From Synergistales bacterium (GTDB taxonomy: Bacteria > Synergistota > Synergistia > Synergistales > Aminobacteriaceae), in contig BNVH01000005.1 in the NCBI GenBank assembly GCA_025997955.1, forward strand, positions 1-64,000: a stretch of 64,000 bases of DNA. Reading direction: 5' to 3'. The position numbers and the translations under genes were made by a program. The notes beneath the pieces were generated by a model. That model was not told the DNA's origin and searched no databases. It saw nothing but the letters and a program-made list of their open reading frames with translations. This document shows positions 1 through 8,717 of the stretch, one piece after another (positions within the stretch are counted from its first letter, which is position 1; every line of letters begins with the position of its first letter).

Positions 1-148
1 TTGGCAATAAGTAGTCGGATATATCGACTCTACGATGTCCCCCTTTTGTCCGTATACTATAGATTTTGCCATCATCAGCCCACCTCCTTATTGTACCGAT
101 ACTTAAACCGCTTACTTCTGCTGCCTGATAGACTGTGTATAGTTTCAT
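1..148 (-). CDS. N-terminal fragment of an IS607-like serine recombinase or excisionase-type HTH protein (runs off the left edge)
   Basis: Reading leftward from the ATG at 146-148 gives 49 codons with no stop before the window edge. The translation starts MKLYTVYQAAEVSG, continues through SIGTIRRWADDGKI and ends in RTKGGHRRVDISDYL. This is the MerR-like helix-turn-helix that opens IS607-family TnpA recombinases and also stand-alone excisionase-type proteins; the GGHRR wing motif is typical. The rest lies outside the window, so whether a resolvase catalytic domain and a TnpB follow cannot be seen. The 200 bases to its right are AT-rich and gene-free. Confidence 0.7.
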   Translation of the reverse strand, partial: MKLYTVYQAAEVSGLSIGTIRRWADDGKIYSIRTKGGHRRVDISDYLLP

Positions 149-297
149 GGTGATATTTTAACATAAAAATGGTAGTTATTAAATGATATTGTATATGTAT
201 TAATATTTAATTTAATACTATGTTGTTACCCCTTACGCCTGTTGGCTACGCGACACAAAAAAACATAAATCAAACCCCCCAATAAACAACATCAGTA

Positions 298-325
298 TAG
301 TATATTATGAATAGTATATTATGAA
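298..325. repeat. perfect tandem repeat, 14 bp x 2, upstream of folP
   Basis: The 14-mer TAGTATATTATGAA occurs twice back to back (298-311 and 312-325) in the AT-rich gap between the recombinase fragment and folP. It contains TATATT/TATTAT boxes that could serve as -10 elements, so it may duplicate part of the folP promoter. That role is inference. Confidence 0.6.
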
Positions 326-347
326 ACAAACATAACGAAAAGAGGAT

Positions 348-1553
348 ATGGGGAAAATGATCTACTGCATAGACGCCAGCGCCGCGCCTGATATAACAAA
401 ATTGATTCAAAAAATCGGGGCTGACCCGCGCGCCGGCGCTTATATCTCGCCAAAGCGCAATACGAACCATATATACATCAAAGACGCGGACTTCCGGGCG
501 GCCGCTTATCTGAAGCAGGAGCTCTTGGCCCGAGGCGGCGACGCCTTGGTGAGCCGACACGTCATAGACGCCTCGGCCAAAAAGAGCGACGTGTTGCTGC
601 TCGCGTCAGACGGCGCGCTCCGCGCGCTTCTTCAAAAATTGAAAGCCATGGACTGCTGGGGGCTGCGAGAGCTTAGAGAAGAATTATCGCGCGTTTTGCA
701 AAATATGGCTGTCCATTCTTGGACTTTCGCGCTTCCTGGGGGCAGAGAACTTGCGCTCTCCGGCGACACTAAAATCATGGGCATACTAAACCTCACCACC
801 GATTCCTTCCACGCCCCAAGCCGCGTAAAAGACACTGACAGTCTTCTGTCGCGCGCCGAGCGTATGCTAAAAGACGGCGCCGACGTTTTAGACATAGGCG
901 CGGAGTCGACGAGGCCTGGCTCTTCCCCCCTGCCGGAAGATATAGAGACATCTCGCCTCGTGCCGGCTGTCCAAGAGCTCAGGCGCGCTTTTCCCAAGGC
1001 TATTTTATCCGTAGATACATACAAAGGGCGCGTGGCCGTCGCGGCGGCCGACGCCGGAGCCGATATAATAAACGATGTCGGCGGCTTCGAGCTCGACCGC
1101 GACATGTTGCGTTGCGCGGCCCAAACCGGCCTGCCCTATGTCCTCTCTCACATAAAGGGCAAGCCCGCCGACATGCAACAATCCCCGTCATACGACGACA
1201 CGCTGTCCGAGATGAACGCTTTTTTTCACGCTAAAATTGAGGAGGCCGAAATGGCCGGTTTATCAAGTGAACGCGTAATTATCGATCCCGGCCTCGGCTT
1301 TGGCAAGCGCACGGAAGACAACATCCTGATAATCAAAGAAATAGAGAGCTTTTCCGTATTTGGAAGGCCGATACTCCTTGGCCCTTCGCGCAAGGGTTTT
1401 ATAGGCAAGGTTTCAGGCAGCGGTGAGCGTCTCTTCGGCACAGTCGCTATATCGGCCTTGACCGAGGGAAGAGTTCAGCTCACGCGGGTGCATGACATAG
1501 CTGAAAACAAAGAGGCTATTCTGACCGCGCGCGCGAGCAAGAGGGTCTTTTGA
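348..1553 (+). CDS. folP: dihydropteroate synthase
   Basis: Condenses p-aminobenzoate with hydroxymethyldihydropterin pyrophosphate to give dihydropteroate in cytosolic folate synthesis. Residues about 140-400 form the TIM-barrel domain with the family signatures in order: GILNLTTDSF (about 145), DIGAESTRPG (about 182), SVDTYK, INDVGG, IIDPGLGFGK, GPSRKGFIG (about 345) and RVHD near the end. The first 130 or so residues are an extension absent from the short E. coli enzyme and do not resemble a pterin domain; longer DHPS proteins with N-terminal extensions are known in several anaerobes. The AGAGGA ribosome site abuts the ATG at 348, so the ATG at 357 (Met4) is the better-spaced start. The stop is immediately followed by folK. 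Confidence 0.95.
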   Translation: MGKMIYCIDASAAPDITKLIQKIGADPRAGAYISPKRNTNHIYIKDADFRAAAYLKQELLARGGDALVSRHVIDASAKKSDVLLLASDGALRALLQKLKAMDCWGLRELREELSRVLQNMAVHSWTFALPGGRELALSGDTKIMGILNLTTDSFHAPSRVKDTDSLLSRAERMLKDGADVLDIGAESTRPGSSPLPEDIETSRLVPAVQELRRAFPKAILSVDTYKGRVAVAAADAGADIINDVGGFELDRDMLRCAAQTGLPYVLSHIKGKPADMQQSPSYDDTLSEMNAFFHAKIEEAEMAGLSSERVIIDPGLGFGKRTEDNILIIKEIESFSVFGRPILLGPSRKGFIGKVSGSGERLFGTVAISALTEGRVQLTRVHDIAENKEAILTARASKRVF

Positions 1554-2027
1554 ATGAAAGCGGCGCTGGGGCTTGGCACAAACTTGGGCAACCGACTGCT
1601 GAATCTGCGCGCGGCCGTGCGTTATTTAAGAGAAAACATGAATGTTATCGCTAAAAGCGATGTTTTCGAGACCGAGCCCTGGGGCGTGACGGACCAACCG
1701 CGATTCCTGAACGCCTGCGTATTGGCCGAGCCGCTATGCGGTAAACCTTTCGATCCCGAAAATTTGCTGTCTATTCTAAAGGCAATAGAAAAGCGCATGG
1801 GACGAACCAATACAAGACGGTGGGGCGAACGGGTCATAGACATAGATATTCTGCTTATAGATGATTTGGTGTACAAATCTGAAATTTTGACGATACCTCA
1901 CCCTTATATGCGCGAAAGACAGTTTGTGCTGACGCCTCTGTCGCAGATATTGCCCGAATGGAAAGACGTGGGCGAATACACGAAGGGCGAACGCATAGGT
2001 TCGCCCCTACGGATATGTCATTTGTAA
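1554..2027 (+). CDS. folK: 2-amino-4-hydroxy-6-hydroxymethyldihydropteridine pyrophosphokinase (HPPK)
   Basis: Pyrophosphorylates hydroxymethyldihydropterin, the step that feeds FolP. The protein has the HPPK landmarks: LGTNLGNR at the N-terminus, the ETEPWG and QPRFLNA loop, then GRTNTRRWGERVIDIDILL and IPHPYMRERQFVL. The 157-aa length is usual. The ATG directly follows the folP stop, so the two are translationally coupled. The last 14 or so codons are encoded by a palindromic repeat (1985-2006) followed by ACGGATATG, so the C-terminal tail looks like repeat-derived sequence rather than conserved HPPK. Confidence 0.95.
   Translation: MKAALGLGTNLGNRLLNLRAAVRYLRENMNVIAKSDVFETEPWGVTDQPRFLNACVLAEPLCGKPFDPENLLSILKAIEKRMGRTNTRRWGERVIDIDILLIDDLVYKSEILTIPHPYMRERQFVLTPLSQILPEWKDVGEYTKGERIGSPLRICHL
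1985..2006. repeat. palindromic repeat inside the 3' end of folK
   Basis: GGGCGAAC (1985-1992) and GTTCGCCC (1999-2006) form a perfect 8-bp stem with a 6-base loop, followed by CTAC. The same arms, with one G-T wobble, recur at 37464-37515. This suggests a dispersed palindromic element, which here has been read through as folK coding sequence. Confidence 0.6.
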
Positions 2028-2066
2028 AAAAAGACGGGCGGCCCACTCGCCGCCCCTGCATCTTTT
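2026..2066 (-). terminator. intrinsic terminator of rpsA, possibly bidirectional
   Basis: GGGCGGC (2036-2042) pairs with GCCGCCC (2049-2055) around a 6-base loop. On the minus strand it is followed after GTC... by a run of seven T (complement of 2026-2032), a textbook terminator just past the rpsA stop. On the plus strand a weaker T-run lies at 2062-2066, so it may also end folP-folK. Confidence 0.8.
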
Positions 2067-3637
2067 TAATCTCTGCTGATATTTTGGTCTTTGAAGAGGT
2101 CGCCCATAGTATAGTTCGCCTCTTCGTCCTGCATGGCGCGGGCGCGCTGTTGCTTTTCTTCCCCGCCGCGCTGGGAGTTCCGCGGCTTCTTGCCGCGCTG
2201 CTGCTGTTGCTGTTGTTGGTCATCGTCGCGCGGGGGTCTTGAAGATGATGAGGCCGAGACAGCGGGCTCTTCGAGGGCGCTGATGGAAAGGCGCATTCTG
2301 CGCGATTCGGGGCTGACCTCCATGACGCGCGCAATCACTTCCTGTTTCTCGTGCAAGACGTCGCTCGGCTTTTCTACGCGCTTCGCGCTGAGCTGAGAGA
2401 TATGGATAAGCCCTTCCACGCCCTCCTCGACTTCCACAAAAGCCCCAAAATCGGCCAAACGCACGACTTTCACCGTGATATCCTGCCCCTTTTGGTATTT
2501 CTTGTCCAAGTCCACCCAAGGGTCGTTGAGCTGCTTGTAGCCCAAGCTGATGCGGCGCTTGTCGCGGTCGATGTCGAGCACCTGCACCTTGACCTCCTGG
2601 CCCTTGCGGAAAGCCTCCTTGGGGTGACGGATGCGGGTCCAGCTGATGTCCCCTATATGAATAAGACCCTCCACGCCCGGCTCTATCTCCACAAACGCTC
2701 CAAAGTCCGTGACGTTGGTGACTGGGCCGACTAAGACGGCGTCTTTATGGATATTCTCAAGGGCGGCGTCCCACGGGTCGCCGAGCGCCTGACGAATGCT
2801 AAGGGAAATGCGGTTGTTCTCGCGGTCTATACCGATAACCTTCACCGTCACCTTGTCGCCCTTCTTGAAAGCGTCCTTTATGCGCACGCTACGCTTCCAT
2901 GAGATTTCGCTCATATGAACAAGGCCGTCGACGGCTCCTATATTTACGAAAACACCGAAATCGGTGAGGCTGCTGACCTCTCCCTCAATGACGGCGAGCT
3001 CCTGCACGTCTTCGTAGAATTTAGCGCGCTGCTCCGCCGCCTCTTTCTCCACCAAGGACTTACGGGAAAACACTATTCTGTGCTTCTTGCGGTCTTTCTC
3101 AAGCAATTTAACGTCAAAAACCTCGTCCGTGAACTTGTTGAGATTTACGCCGCGGCCGTCGGCGGCGAGGTGGGAAATGGGTATAAAACCCTCGAGGCCG
3201 CAACAATCGACCATCAGGCCGCCTTTGACCTTGCGTAAGGTCTTGACCTGAATAATCTCGTTCTTAGCGAGTTTATCTTCAAATTCACTCCATCGGCGGT
3301 CAAACTCGTGACGCCAGCGGCTCAAAAGAAGCTGAGCTTCCTCGCCCTCGCGGATACTGACGACCTGAACGTCGATCGTATCACCGACATGGGGCTTTTC
3401 AGCGTCACCGACTAAAATCCGATGGGTCCACTCTTTAGCGGGGAGATACCCCTCGCACTTATAGCTGACGTCAACGAGCCAGCCGTTGTCTGTTTCTCCA
3501 ATGACGGTACCGGTGCGCACTTCCCCCTTGTGAAGGTCGGAAAGCGCTATCTGCTCCATCATGCTCTCCATTGTTTCCTGTGAGCCTGTGTCCTGCGACG
3601 TCTCAGCGCCGTTTTCCAAAATCTGTTCCATAAACAT
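2066..3637 (-). CDS. rpsA: 30S ribosomal protein S1
   Basis: RNA-binding protein of the small subunit that helps load mRNA. Five S1/OB repeats are visible at about residues 36-106, 124-190, 208-277, 295-363 and 379-448, each with the DFGAFV / GLIHIS / KGQEV.V type pattern. E. coli S1 has six repeats; five or fewer is common elsewhere. The C-terminal 75 residues are low-complexity and polar, with a run of eight glutamines (about 475-482) and basic RGGE/RGKK patches. The GAGGGGGA ribosome site sits 2 bases before the first ATG but about 8 before Met3 (3631), which is the likelier start. It lies 12 bases downstream of ispH; IspH-S1 fusions are known in clostridia, so this adjacency is meaningful. 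Confidence 0.95.
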   Translation of the reverse strand: MFMEQILENGAETSQDTGSQETMESMMEQIALSDLHKGEVRTGTVIGETDNGWLVDVSYKCEGYLPAKEWTHRILVGDAEKPHVGDTIDVQVVSIREGEEAQLLLSRWRHEFDRRWSEFEDKLAKNEIIQVKTLRKVKGGLMVDCCGLEGFIPISHLAADGRGVNLNKFTDEVFDVKLLEKDRKKHRIVFSRKSLVEKEAAEQRAKFYEDVQELAVIEGEVSSLTDFGVFVNIGAVDGLVHMSEISWKRSVRIKDAFKKGDKVTVKVIGIDRENNRISLSIRQALGDPWDAALENIHKDAVLVGPVTNVTDFGAFVEIEPGVEGLIHIGDISWTRIRHPKEAFRKGQEVKVQVLDIDRDKRRISLGYKQLNDPWVDLDKKYQKGQDITVKVVRLADFGAFVEVEEGVEGLIHISQLSAKRVEKPSDVLHEKQEVIARVMEVSPESRRMRLSISALEEPAVSASSSSRPPRDDDQQQQQQQRGKKPRNSQRGGEEKQQRARAMQDEEANYTMGDLFKDQNISRD

Positions 3638-3649
3638 GTCCCCCTCTGC

Positions 3650-4510
3650 CTACATTCTCGCAATTTTGTTACAAACTTCCGTGATGAGCCACTCAGGCGT
3701 ACTCGCGCCCGCGGCTGCTCCGATTCTGTCCTTTCCCATAAGCCATCTCCCGTCAAACTCGCCTATATTTTCTATCCATATGACATCCATACCGCAGGCG
3801 AGGCCTATATCCCGCAGTTTGGCGGTGTTGGCGCTTTCGTGTCCGCCTATCACGACAAGTCCGTCGACTTTTCCGGCAAGTCCTCGCACAGCGTCTTGAC
3901 GCTCGACCGTCGCGCGGCAAACGGTATTACAGACATGAAGTTCCTCAGTCTTAGGAACCAAGGCTGAGGCCACAGAGGCGAGAAGCTCCTCTCGCTGCGT
4001 GGTCTGAGATATCAGAGCTACGCGGCGCATTTTGGACAATTTAGCGACATCAGCCTCGTCCGCTACGACATCTATCGAGCCATCGACATGTCCCTGAATA
4101 GAACGTATCTCAGGATGGCGAATATCTCCAAGCAACACTACATGATACCCCTGAGTCGAAAGTTCTCCGGCGCGCGCTTGAGCTCGCTGCACAAAGGGAC
4201 ATGTCATATCCACGACATGAGCGTCCTTGGCCTGAAGCTCTTTGAGCACGGACAGAGCCTCGCCGTGAGCGCGGATAAAAACCCTAGCGCCGCACGGAAT
4301 CTCCTCGACATTTGAGGCTATCTTCAAACCCTTTGCGCAAAGACGGGCTACTTCCTGCGGATTGTGAATTGGCATTCCGATGGACCAGTCATCGCAATTC
4401 TTTTCCAAAGCCTCGGCGATTCCGTCCACCGCCAGTTTTACGCCAAAACAAAACCCGGCGTGGTCGGCCAAAATTATCTTTCTCATACGCACCACCGACT
4501 CACTCGTCAT
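3650..4510 (-). CDS. ispH: 4-hydroxy-3-methylbut-2-enyl diphosphate reductase
   Basis: Last enzyme of the MEP isoprenoid pathway; reduces HMBPP to IPP and DMAPP using a 4Fe-4S cluster. The three cluster cysteines are present: C21 in AGFCFGV, C104 in DMTCPFV and C198 in NTVCRAT. Active-site histidines occur in PIHNPQEV and RHPEI, and the late GASTPEW motif is intact. At 286 aa it is a normal length. Homologues usually begin MRKIILA, so Met9 (4486, preceded by GGTGG) may be the true start. It is the first gene of an ispH-rpsA pair. Confidence 0.95.
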   Translation of the reverse strand: MTSESVVRMRKIILADHAGFCFGVKLAVDGIAEALEKNCDDWSIGMPIHNPQEVARLCAKGLKIASNVEEIPCGARVFIRAHGEALSVLKELQAKDAHVVDMTCPFVQRAQARAGELSTQGYHVVLLGDIRHPEIRSIQGHVDGSIDVVADEADVAKLSKMRRVALISQTTQREELLASVASALVPKTEELHVCNTVCRATVERQDAVRGLAGKVDGLVVIGGHESANTAKLRDIGLACGMDVIWIENIGEFDGRWLMGKDRIGAAAGASTPEWLITEVCNKIARM

Positions 4511-4600
4511 CTCTTATACATAAAAACGGAGCTATCATACCACAACCTGTTGAGCGATGAATAAAAATGATAGAAAATAAAAATTTCGTCCCTTATATTT

Positions 4601-5920
4601 TCAATTTTCTTTAATTTCAGACATCGGAAGTGACAGGAGGCGGCTAATCGGCACCAACCACAAAAACACGGCTAAGGGTATGCTGCCTATGTCTACGGAC
4701 AGTATAGCGAACGGCACGGCAGCGGAGACACACCAAGGAATAAGTCCGGTTACCAATATGGCGGTATCTTCTATATGAACGGCCAAAAGACTGTCGGACG
4801 CTCCGTTCGACGCGTAGATTTTCTTCATGAGCTGATGCGTCAGAATTACAGACAATGACTGGTTGCAGACAAGCATGTTAGTGAGTGTGCCTGTAACTAA
4901 TGTCGTCGAATAAAGCGAAACGCGGCGACTCAGCCGCTCCAAGAAACGCTCCGCGCCGCTCAGCAGCATGGCGCCGTCAAAAATCCCCGAGTAAGACGAA
5001 GAAACTGATACTATGCAAACGATATTCACCATCGACAAAACGCCGCCCCCAGCGAGAATGCTCATGAAACGCCCTCCCGCGCTCGGCTCATACCCTAAAA
5101 TCATAGCGCGTAGCAGCGTAGCAAACGGCACGTTCTGCACAAAAAGCGCTATAGCGGCGCCTGAGAAAATACTCAAAGCCATAGCCGTCTTTACTCCGAC
5201 GCCCATTATGGGCAAGGCCAAGATTACCAAGGCGGGCAAAACGGTTATAGGGGACAGGTCGAACGCGGCCTCGATGTCAGGCGTGACGCCTGTATCGCCG
5301 AGTTGCATCGGCTGCCTGAGCGAAAAATACAGATAAATCAAAAGCGACAGAACCATTGGGGCGGACGCCGTCCTGAACATGTTGCGTATGTTGTCGTAAA
5401 GGCGCGTCCCGGTCAGGCTCGCCACTAGGTTGGCGGACGACGACGTAGGGGCGCACCTGTCGCCGAAGAAGCAGCCCGATATAATGGCCCCAGCCGTGGC
5501 CAAAACGTCAGCGCCGCCGCTTCGCGCTATAGTCATCAAAACGACCCCTACGGTTCCGGCCGTACCGAAGACCGTACCCAACATATAAGACACAAAGCAT
5601 GTCAGCACAAACGCGTATAAAACAAAAAGGCGCGGGTCGATGAGCTTTATCCCGTACCAGACCAAGAAAGGTATAGTGCCGCAGGCGCGCCATACAGCGG
5701 TCAGAAGGCCGATAATAACAAAGATTTGAATAATGCCGACGGTTTTCTTCATCCCGGCGAAAGCCATTCGCCATACGTCCGGCCACTTATGCCCCCGAAA
5801 GCGCGCGCATCCGGCAAAGCAAAAAAGTCCGAGCGTCAGGGGCGCTATAATATTGACCCCGTTCAGGAGAGAGGCCACGAGCCCCGCGATAAAAAGAACG
5901 ACAGCCGCCGCAAAGTCCAA
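4601..5920 (-). CDS. NhaC-family Na+/H+ antiporter
   Basis: Polytopic inner-membrane protein of 439 aa with about 11 hydrophobic helices. The NhaC-type signature GCFFGDRCAPTSSSA lies at about residues 149-163, and HIEDTAILVTGLIPW at about 385-400 is the matching C-terminal signature. These proteins exchange external protons for internal sodium, and some family members exchange small organic acids instead; the substrate cannot be read from sequence. The start is a TTG with only a weak ribosome site (AGGGCG about 8 bases upstream). It stands alone, divergent from the radical-SAM gene to its right. Confidence 0.85.
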   Translation of the reverse strand: MDFAAAVVLFIAGLVASLLNGVNIIAPLTLGLFCFAGCARFRGHKWPDVWRMAFAGMKKTVGIIQIFVIIGLLTAVWRACGTIPFLVWYGIKLIDPRLFVLYAFVLTCFVSYMLGTVFGTAGTVGVVLMTIARSGGADVLATAGAIISGCFFGDRCAPTSSSANLVASLTGTRLYDNIRNMFRTASAPMVLSLLIYLYFSLRQPMQLGDTGVTPDIEAAFDLSPITVLPALVILALPIMGVGVKTAMALSIFSGAAIALFVQNVPFATLLRAMILGYEPSAGGRFMSILAGGGVLSMVNIVCIVSVSSSYSGIFDGAMLLSGAERFLERLSRRVSLYSTTLVTGTLTNMLVCNQSLSVILTHQLMKKIYASNGASDSLLAVHIEDTAILVTGLIPWCVSAAVPFAILSVDIGSIPLAVFLWLVPISRLLSLPMSEIKEN

Positions 5921-6052
5921 AAAATCACGCCCTATACATTTTTTAACCCTCTGTAATGTCTCTCATGTCCCGCTATCTTGTTTTACTTATTTTACATGAA
6001 TAACCCCCGCGCGCGTGATAAAATAATTTGAATTATCCAAGTTCTGAAGGGA

Positions 6053-7336
6053 GTGTCCGAGGCTGTCCATTCGGCGTCAAACGTTATGTTGATGCAAAAA
6101 TTAGCCATTCTCGCCGACGCGGCCAAGTATGACGTGTCCTGTTCGTCAAGCGGCAGCGAGCGCAAAAACCAACCCGGCGGTGTGGGGAACGCCTATACGG
6201 CCGGTATATGTCATACTTGGACGGACGACGGGCGCTGCGTTTCGCTGCTCAAAACGCTCTTCTCAAACGAGTGCGTTTACGACTGCGCCTACTGCGTAAA
6301 CCGCCGCAGCAACGACCGCCCTCGCGCCACTTTCACGCCACAGGAATTGGCCGACCTGACCATTCATTTTTACCGCCGAAATTATATAGAGGGGCTTTTC
6401 CTGAGTTCGTGCGTGCTTAAAACCCCCGACGACACGATGACTGAGCTGATACGCGCGGTGACAATTTTGCGCAAAGACTACCGCTTCGGAGGCTATATTC
6501 ACGCGAAGGCCATTCCAGGCGCTTCCCGCGAGCTTATAGAGCCGCTCGGGCGCTTGGTTGACCGCATGAGCGTCAATATAGAGCTTCCCACGGAGGAAAG
6601 CCTCTCCATGTTGGCCCCGCAGAAGACAAAAAAGTCCATTCTCGCGCCCATGAGCTTCATAAGCGGACGCATAGAGGAACGGGCAAGCGAGAAGCGGGCT
6701 CAAGAAAAACGCTTAGCGGTAGCCGCTCCAGCCTTTGTTCCGGCTGGACAGACAACGCAGATGATAATAGGCGCCACACCTGAGACGGACTTCAATATTT
6801 TGCGTCTCTCCGAGGCTCTTTACGGTAGATTTAGCCTGAAGCGCGTCTACTACTCCGCGTATTTGCCCGTGAACGAGGAGAGAAACTTACCAGCAATAGT
6901 CACGCCTCCGCCCCTCTTGCGAGAGCACAGGCTCTATCAGGCGGACTGGCTTTTGCGCTACTACGGCTTTACGTCCGGCGAAATCTTAGACGAATCGCTG
7001 CCCTCTTTAGACGACGCGCTTGACCCAAAAACGGCCTGGGCGCTACGCAACATGCAGTTTTTCCCAGTTGACGTAAACAGCGCGCCGTACGAGCGCATTT
7101 TGCGCGTTCCCGGCATTGGCGTGAGGTCGGCCAAGCGCATCGTCACGGCACGCCGCGCAAGACGCCTCAGACATGAAGACCTGAAAAGCCTCGGCGTGGT
7201 CATGAAGCGCGCCACGCATTTTTTGACCTGCGACGGGCGCGCGGAGGGTATGTTGTTTTCACTTGAAAAACTGCGCCGATTTCTGAGCGGCAGGCCCTCG
7301 GTCCAACAGCTCACGCTGCCATTCGACCCCGTGTAA
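6053..7336 (+). CDS. putative DNA modification/repair radical SAM protein (TIGR03916-like)
   Basis: Radical SAM enzyme with the cluster motif CVYDCAYC (CX3CX2C) near residue 80, the SCSSSGS and YTAGICHTW motifs ahead of it, and a helix-hairpin-helix (VPGIGVRSAKRI, about residue 350) near the C-terminus that suggests nucleic-acid binding. This arrangement is that of the family found next to a uracil-DNA-glycosylase-linked partner; the partner (TIGR03915-like) follows 5 bases downstream. The chemical reaction is unknown. The GTG at 6053 abuts AAGGGAG too closely; homologues start near the ATG at 6086 or 6092, so the first 11-13 residues may not be translated. Confidence 0.85.
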   Translation: MSEAVHSASNVMLMQKLAILADAAKYDVSCSSSGSERKNQPGGVGNAYTAGICHTWTDDGRCVSLLKTLFSNECVYDCAYCVNRRSNDRPRATFTPQELADLTIHFYRRNYIEGLFLSSCVLKTPDDTMTELIRAVTILRKDYRFGGYIHAKAIPGASRELIEPLGRLVDRMSVNIELPTEESLSMLAPQKTKKSILAPMSFISGRIEERASEKRAQEKRLAVAAPAFVPAGQTTQMIIGATPETDFNILRLSEALYGRFSLKRVYYSAYLPVNEERNLPAIVTPPPLLREHRLYQADWLLRYYGFTSGEILDESLPSLDDALDPKTAWALRNMQFFPVDVNSAPYERILRVPGIGVRSAKRIVTARRARRLRHEDLKSLGVVMKRATHFLTCDGRAEGMLFSLEKLRRFLSGRPSVQQLTLPFDPV

Positions 7337-7341
7337 AAAAC

Positions 7342-8121
7342 ATGATCTACATCTATGACGGCTCATGGGACGGGCTGATGTGCGTGGTTTCCAGAGTCGC
7401 TAACGACAGAAAATTTCCCGACGACGTTATGCGTATAGCCAAGGACGCGCCGATTCTGCTTGAGTGTGAGCGCATAGAAAACGACTCCGCGATTGCCTCA
7501 GCCGCCGAAAAAACTTTAAGACGCCGCGTACCGTCCGACTTTCTGTACGACGTATGGCTTGCCCTGCTATCTGACGCAAGTGGCGTTGACGGAGCGATTT
7601 TGCGCGCGCTTTCAATGGTCTGGAAAAAGGGAAAACACGGTATGGCGGACTTGGCTAACCCCTATATGAAACTTCTCCAAAATGCCGTAAGGCGCACAGG
7701 CGCTGAGCATAACAAATTTTTGGGCGTGACGCGCTTTTGCGACGTTGGCGGCATATTCTATGCGCCTATAGAGCCGGACTGCGACATACTGCCGCTTTTA
7801 GCCGGCCACTTCGCCGCGCGTCTGTCTGACCAAGGATGGGTTATTCACGACCTGCGGCGCAAGAAAGCGGCTGTCTTCGACACCAAGTCATGGATAGTCA
7901 CGGATATGAACCTACCCGCCCCGCCACTATCCACGGAAGAAGACGAGGACATCCAAGCCCTGTGGCGTGAGTTTTACAAAAGCACCACGACGCGGGAGCG
8001 CCTGAACCCAAAAGTCCAGCGCGGCAACATGCCAAAAAAATACTGGAAGCATATTACGGAAAATCCTCAAGATTTCCCAAACGTCACAGTCTTGTCATAC
8101 CCCTCCGGTAAAAACGAGTAA
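7342..8121 (+). CDS. probable DNA metabolism protein, partner of the radical SAM protein (TIGR03915 / DUF4130-like)
   Basis: 259 aa, beginning MIYIYDGSWDGLMCVV, which is the characteristic opening of this family; LRRRVPSDFLYDVW, HKFLGVTRF-type and GGIFYAPIEPD segments follow. In other genomes the domain occurs alone or fused to a uracil-DNA glycosylase; no glycosylase domain is fused here. The close pairing with the preceding radical SAM gene implies a shared DNA repair or modification role, which remains inferential. The last 55 bases overlap antisense with the 3' end of the adenosyltransferase gene on the minus strand. Confidence 0.8.
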   Translation: MIYIYDGSWDGLMCVVSRVANDRKFPDDVMRIAKDAPILLECERIENDSAIASAAEKTLRRRVPSDFLYDVWLALLSDASGVDGAILRALSMVWKKGKHGMADLANPYMKLLQNAVRRTGAEHNKFLGVTRFCDVGGIFYAPIEPDCDILPLLAGHFAARLSDQGWVIHDLRRKKAAVFDTKSWIVTDMNLPAPPLSTEEDEDIQALWREFYKSTTTRERLNPKVQRGNMPKKYWKHITENPQDFPNVTVLSYPSGKNE

Positions 8122-8606
8122 ATCAGGACGTACATGGCGCTGCTTAGGCGGTTCAGCGCCCTGATTATGTCGTGACGCTCCTGACCGAGCGGCTCGTCTT
8201 TGAAAGCGCGACATGCCGATAGTTCGGCCTCTCTTATCTTTGTGCGCAAAAGATTGAGCGAGGCGGCGGCGAGGCCCATCGTTTTGTCTGTCATGATGTG
8301 CCCGAGGCCCAAATATTTTTCGGGGTTATGAGACCGCTCCTGTATCTCGTCCGCGGACAATCCCCAAAGGGACACGGGCTCGCACGCACGTCCCGTCACC
8401 TCGCAGCTAAGTATGTCATGAACTTTCGACCGCACTTCCTCGAGCTTGCCGACAAAATCCTCGGCTCGCTCGCCTTCCGTCATTGATTCGATAAAAACGA
8501 TAAGAGCGTCAAGGCTGTCGAGCTTTCCGCGAAACTCTATACGAGTATTGGACTTTTCGACAAACGTGCCGCCTGAGAGCGATGTTGTATGTTCTTGCTT
8601 TTTCAA
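8067..8606 (-). CDS. EutT-like ATP:cob(I)alamin adenosyltransferase
   Basis: Would transfer the adenosyl group of ATP to cobalamin to make coenzyme B12. The 179-aa protein resembles EutT/Cob_adeno_trans proteins: TRIEFRGKLDSLDALI near residue 22 and the C-terminal helix DIIRALNRLSSAMYVLIY. The longer N-terminal metal-binding segment of enterobacterial EutT is missing, so it may be a shortened relative. No eut genes are nearby; a B12-dependent MetH lies at 45 kb. Its 3' end overlaps the plus-strand gene by 55 bases. The family assignment is by motif memory and should be treated as probable. Confidence 0.65.
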   Translation of the reverse strand: MKKQEHTTSLSGGTFVEKSNTRIEFRGKLDSLDALIVFIESMTEGERAEDFVGKLEEVRSKVHDILSCEVTGRACEPVSLWGLSADEIQERSHNPEKYLGLGHIMTDKTMGLAAASLNLLRTKIREAELSACRAFKDEPLGQERHDIIRALNRLSSAMYVLIYSFLPEGYDKTVTFGKS

Positions 8607-8717
8607 TTTTCACTTTCCCCATTTATATAGTATGATTTTGAAAATATAAAATATAGGGACATTGTATATAAAAGCGTGTAGAATTAAAAGGACTATATAA
8701 GCTGGGAGGTCACACTC

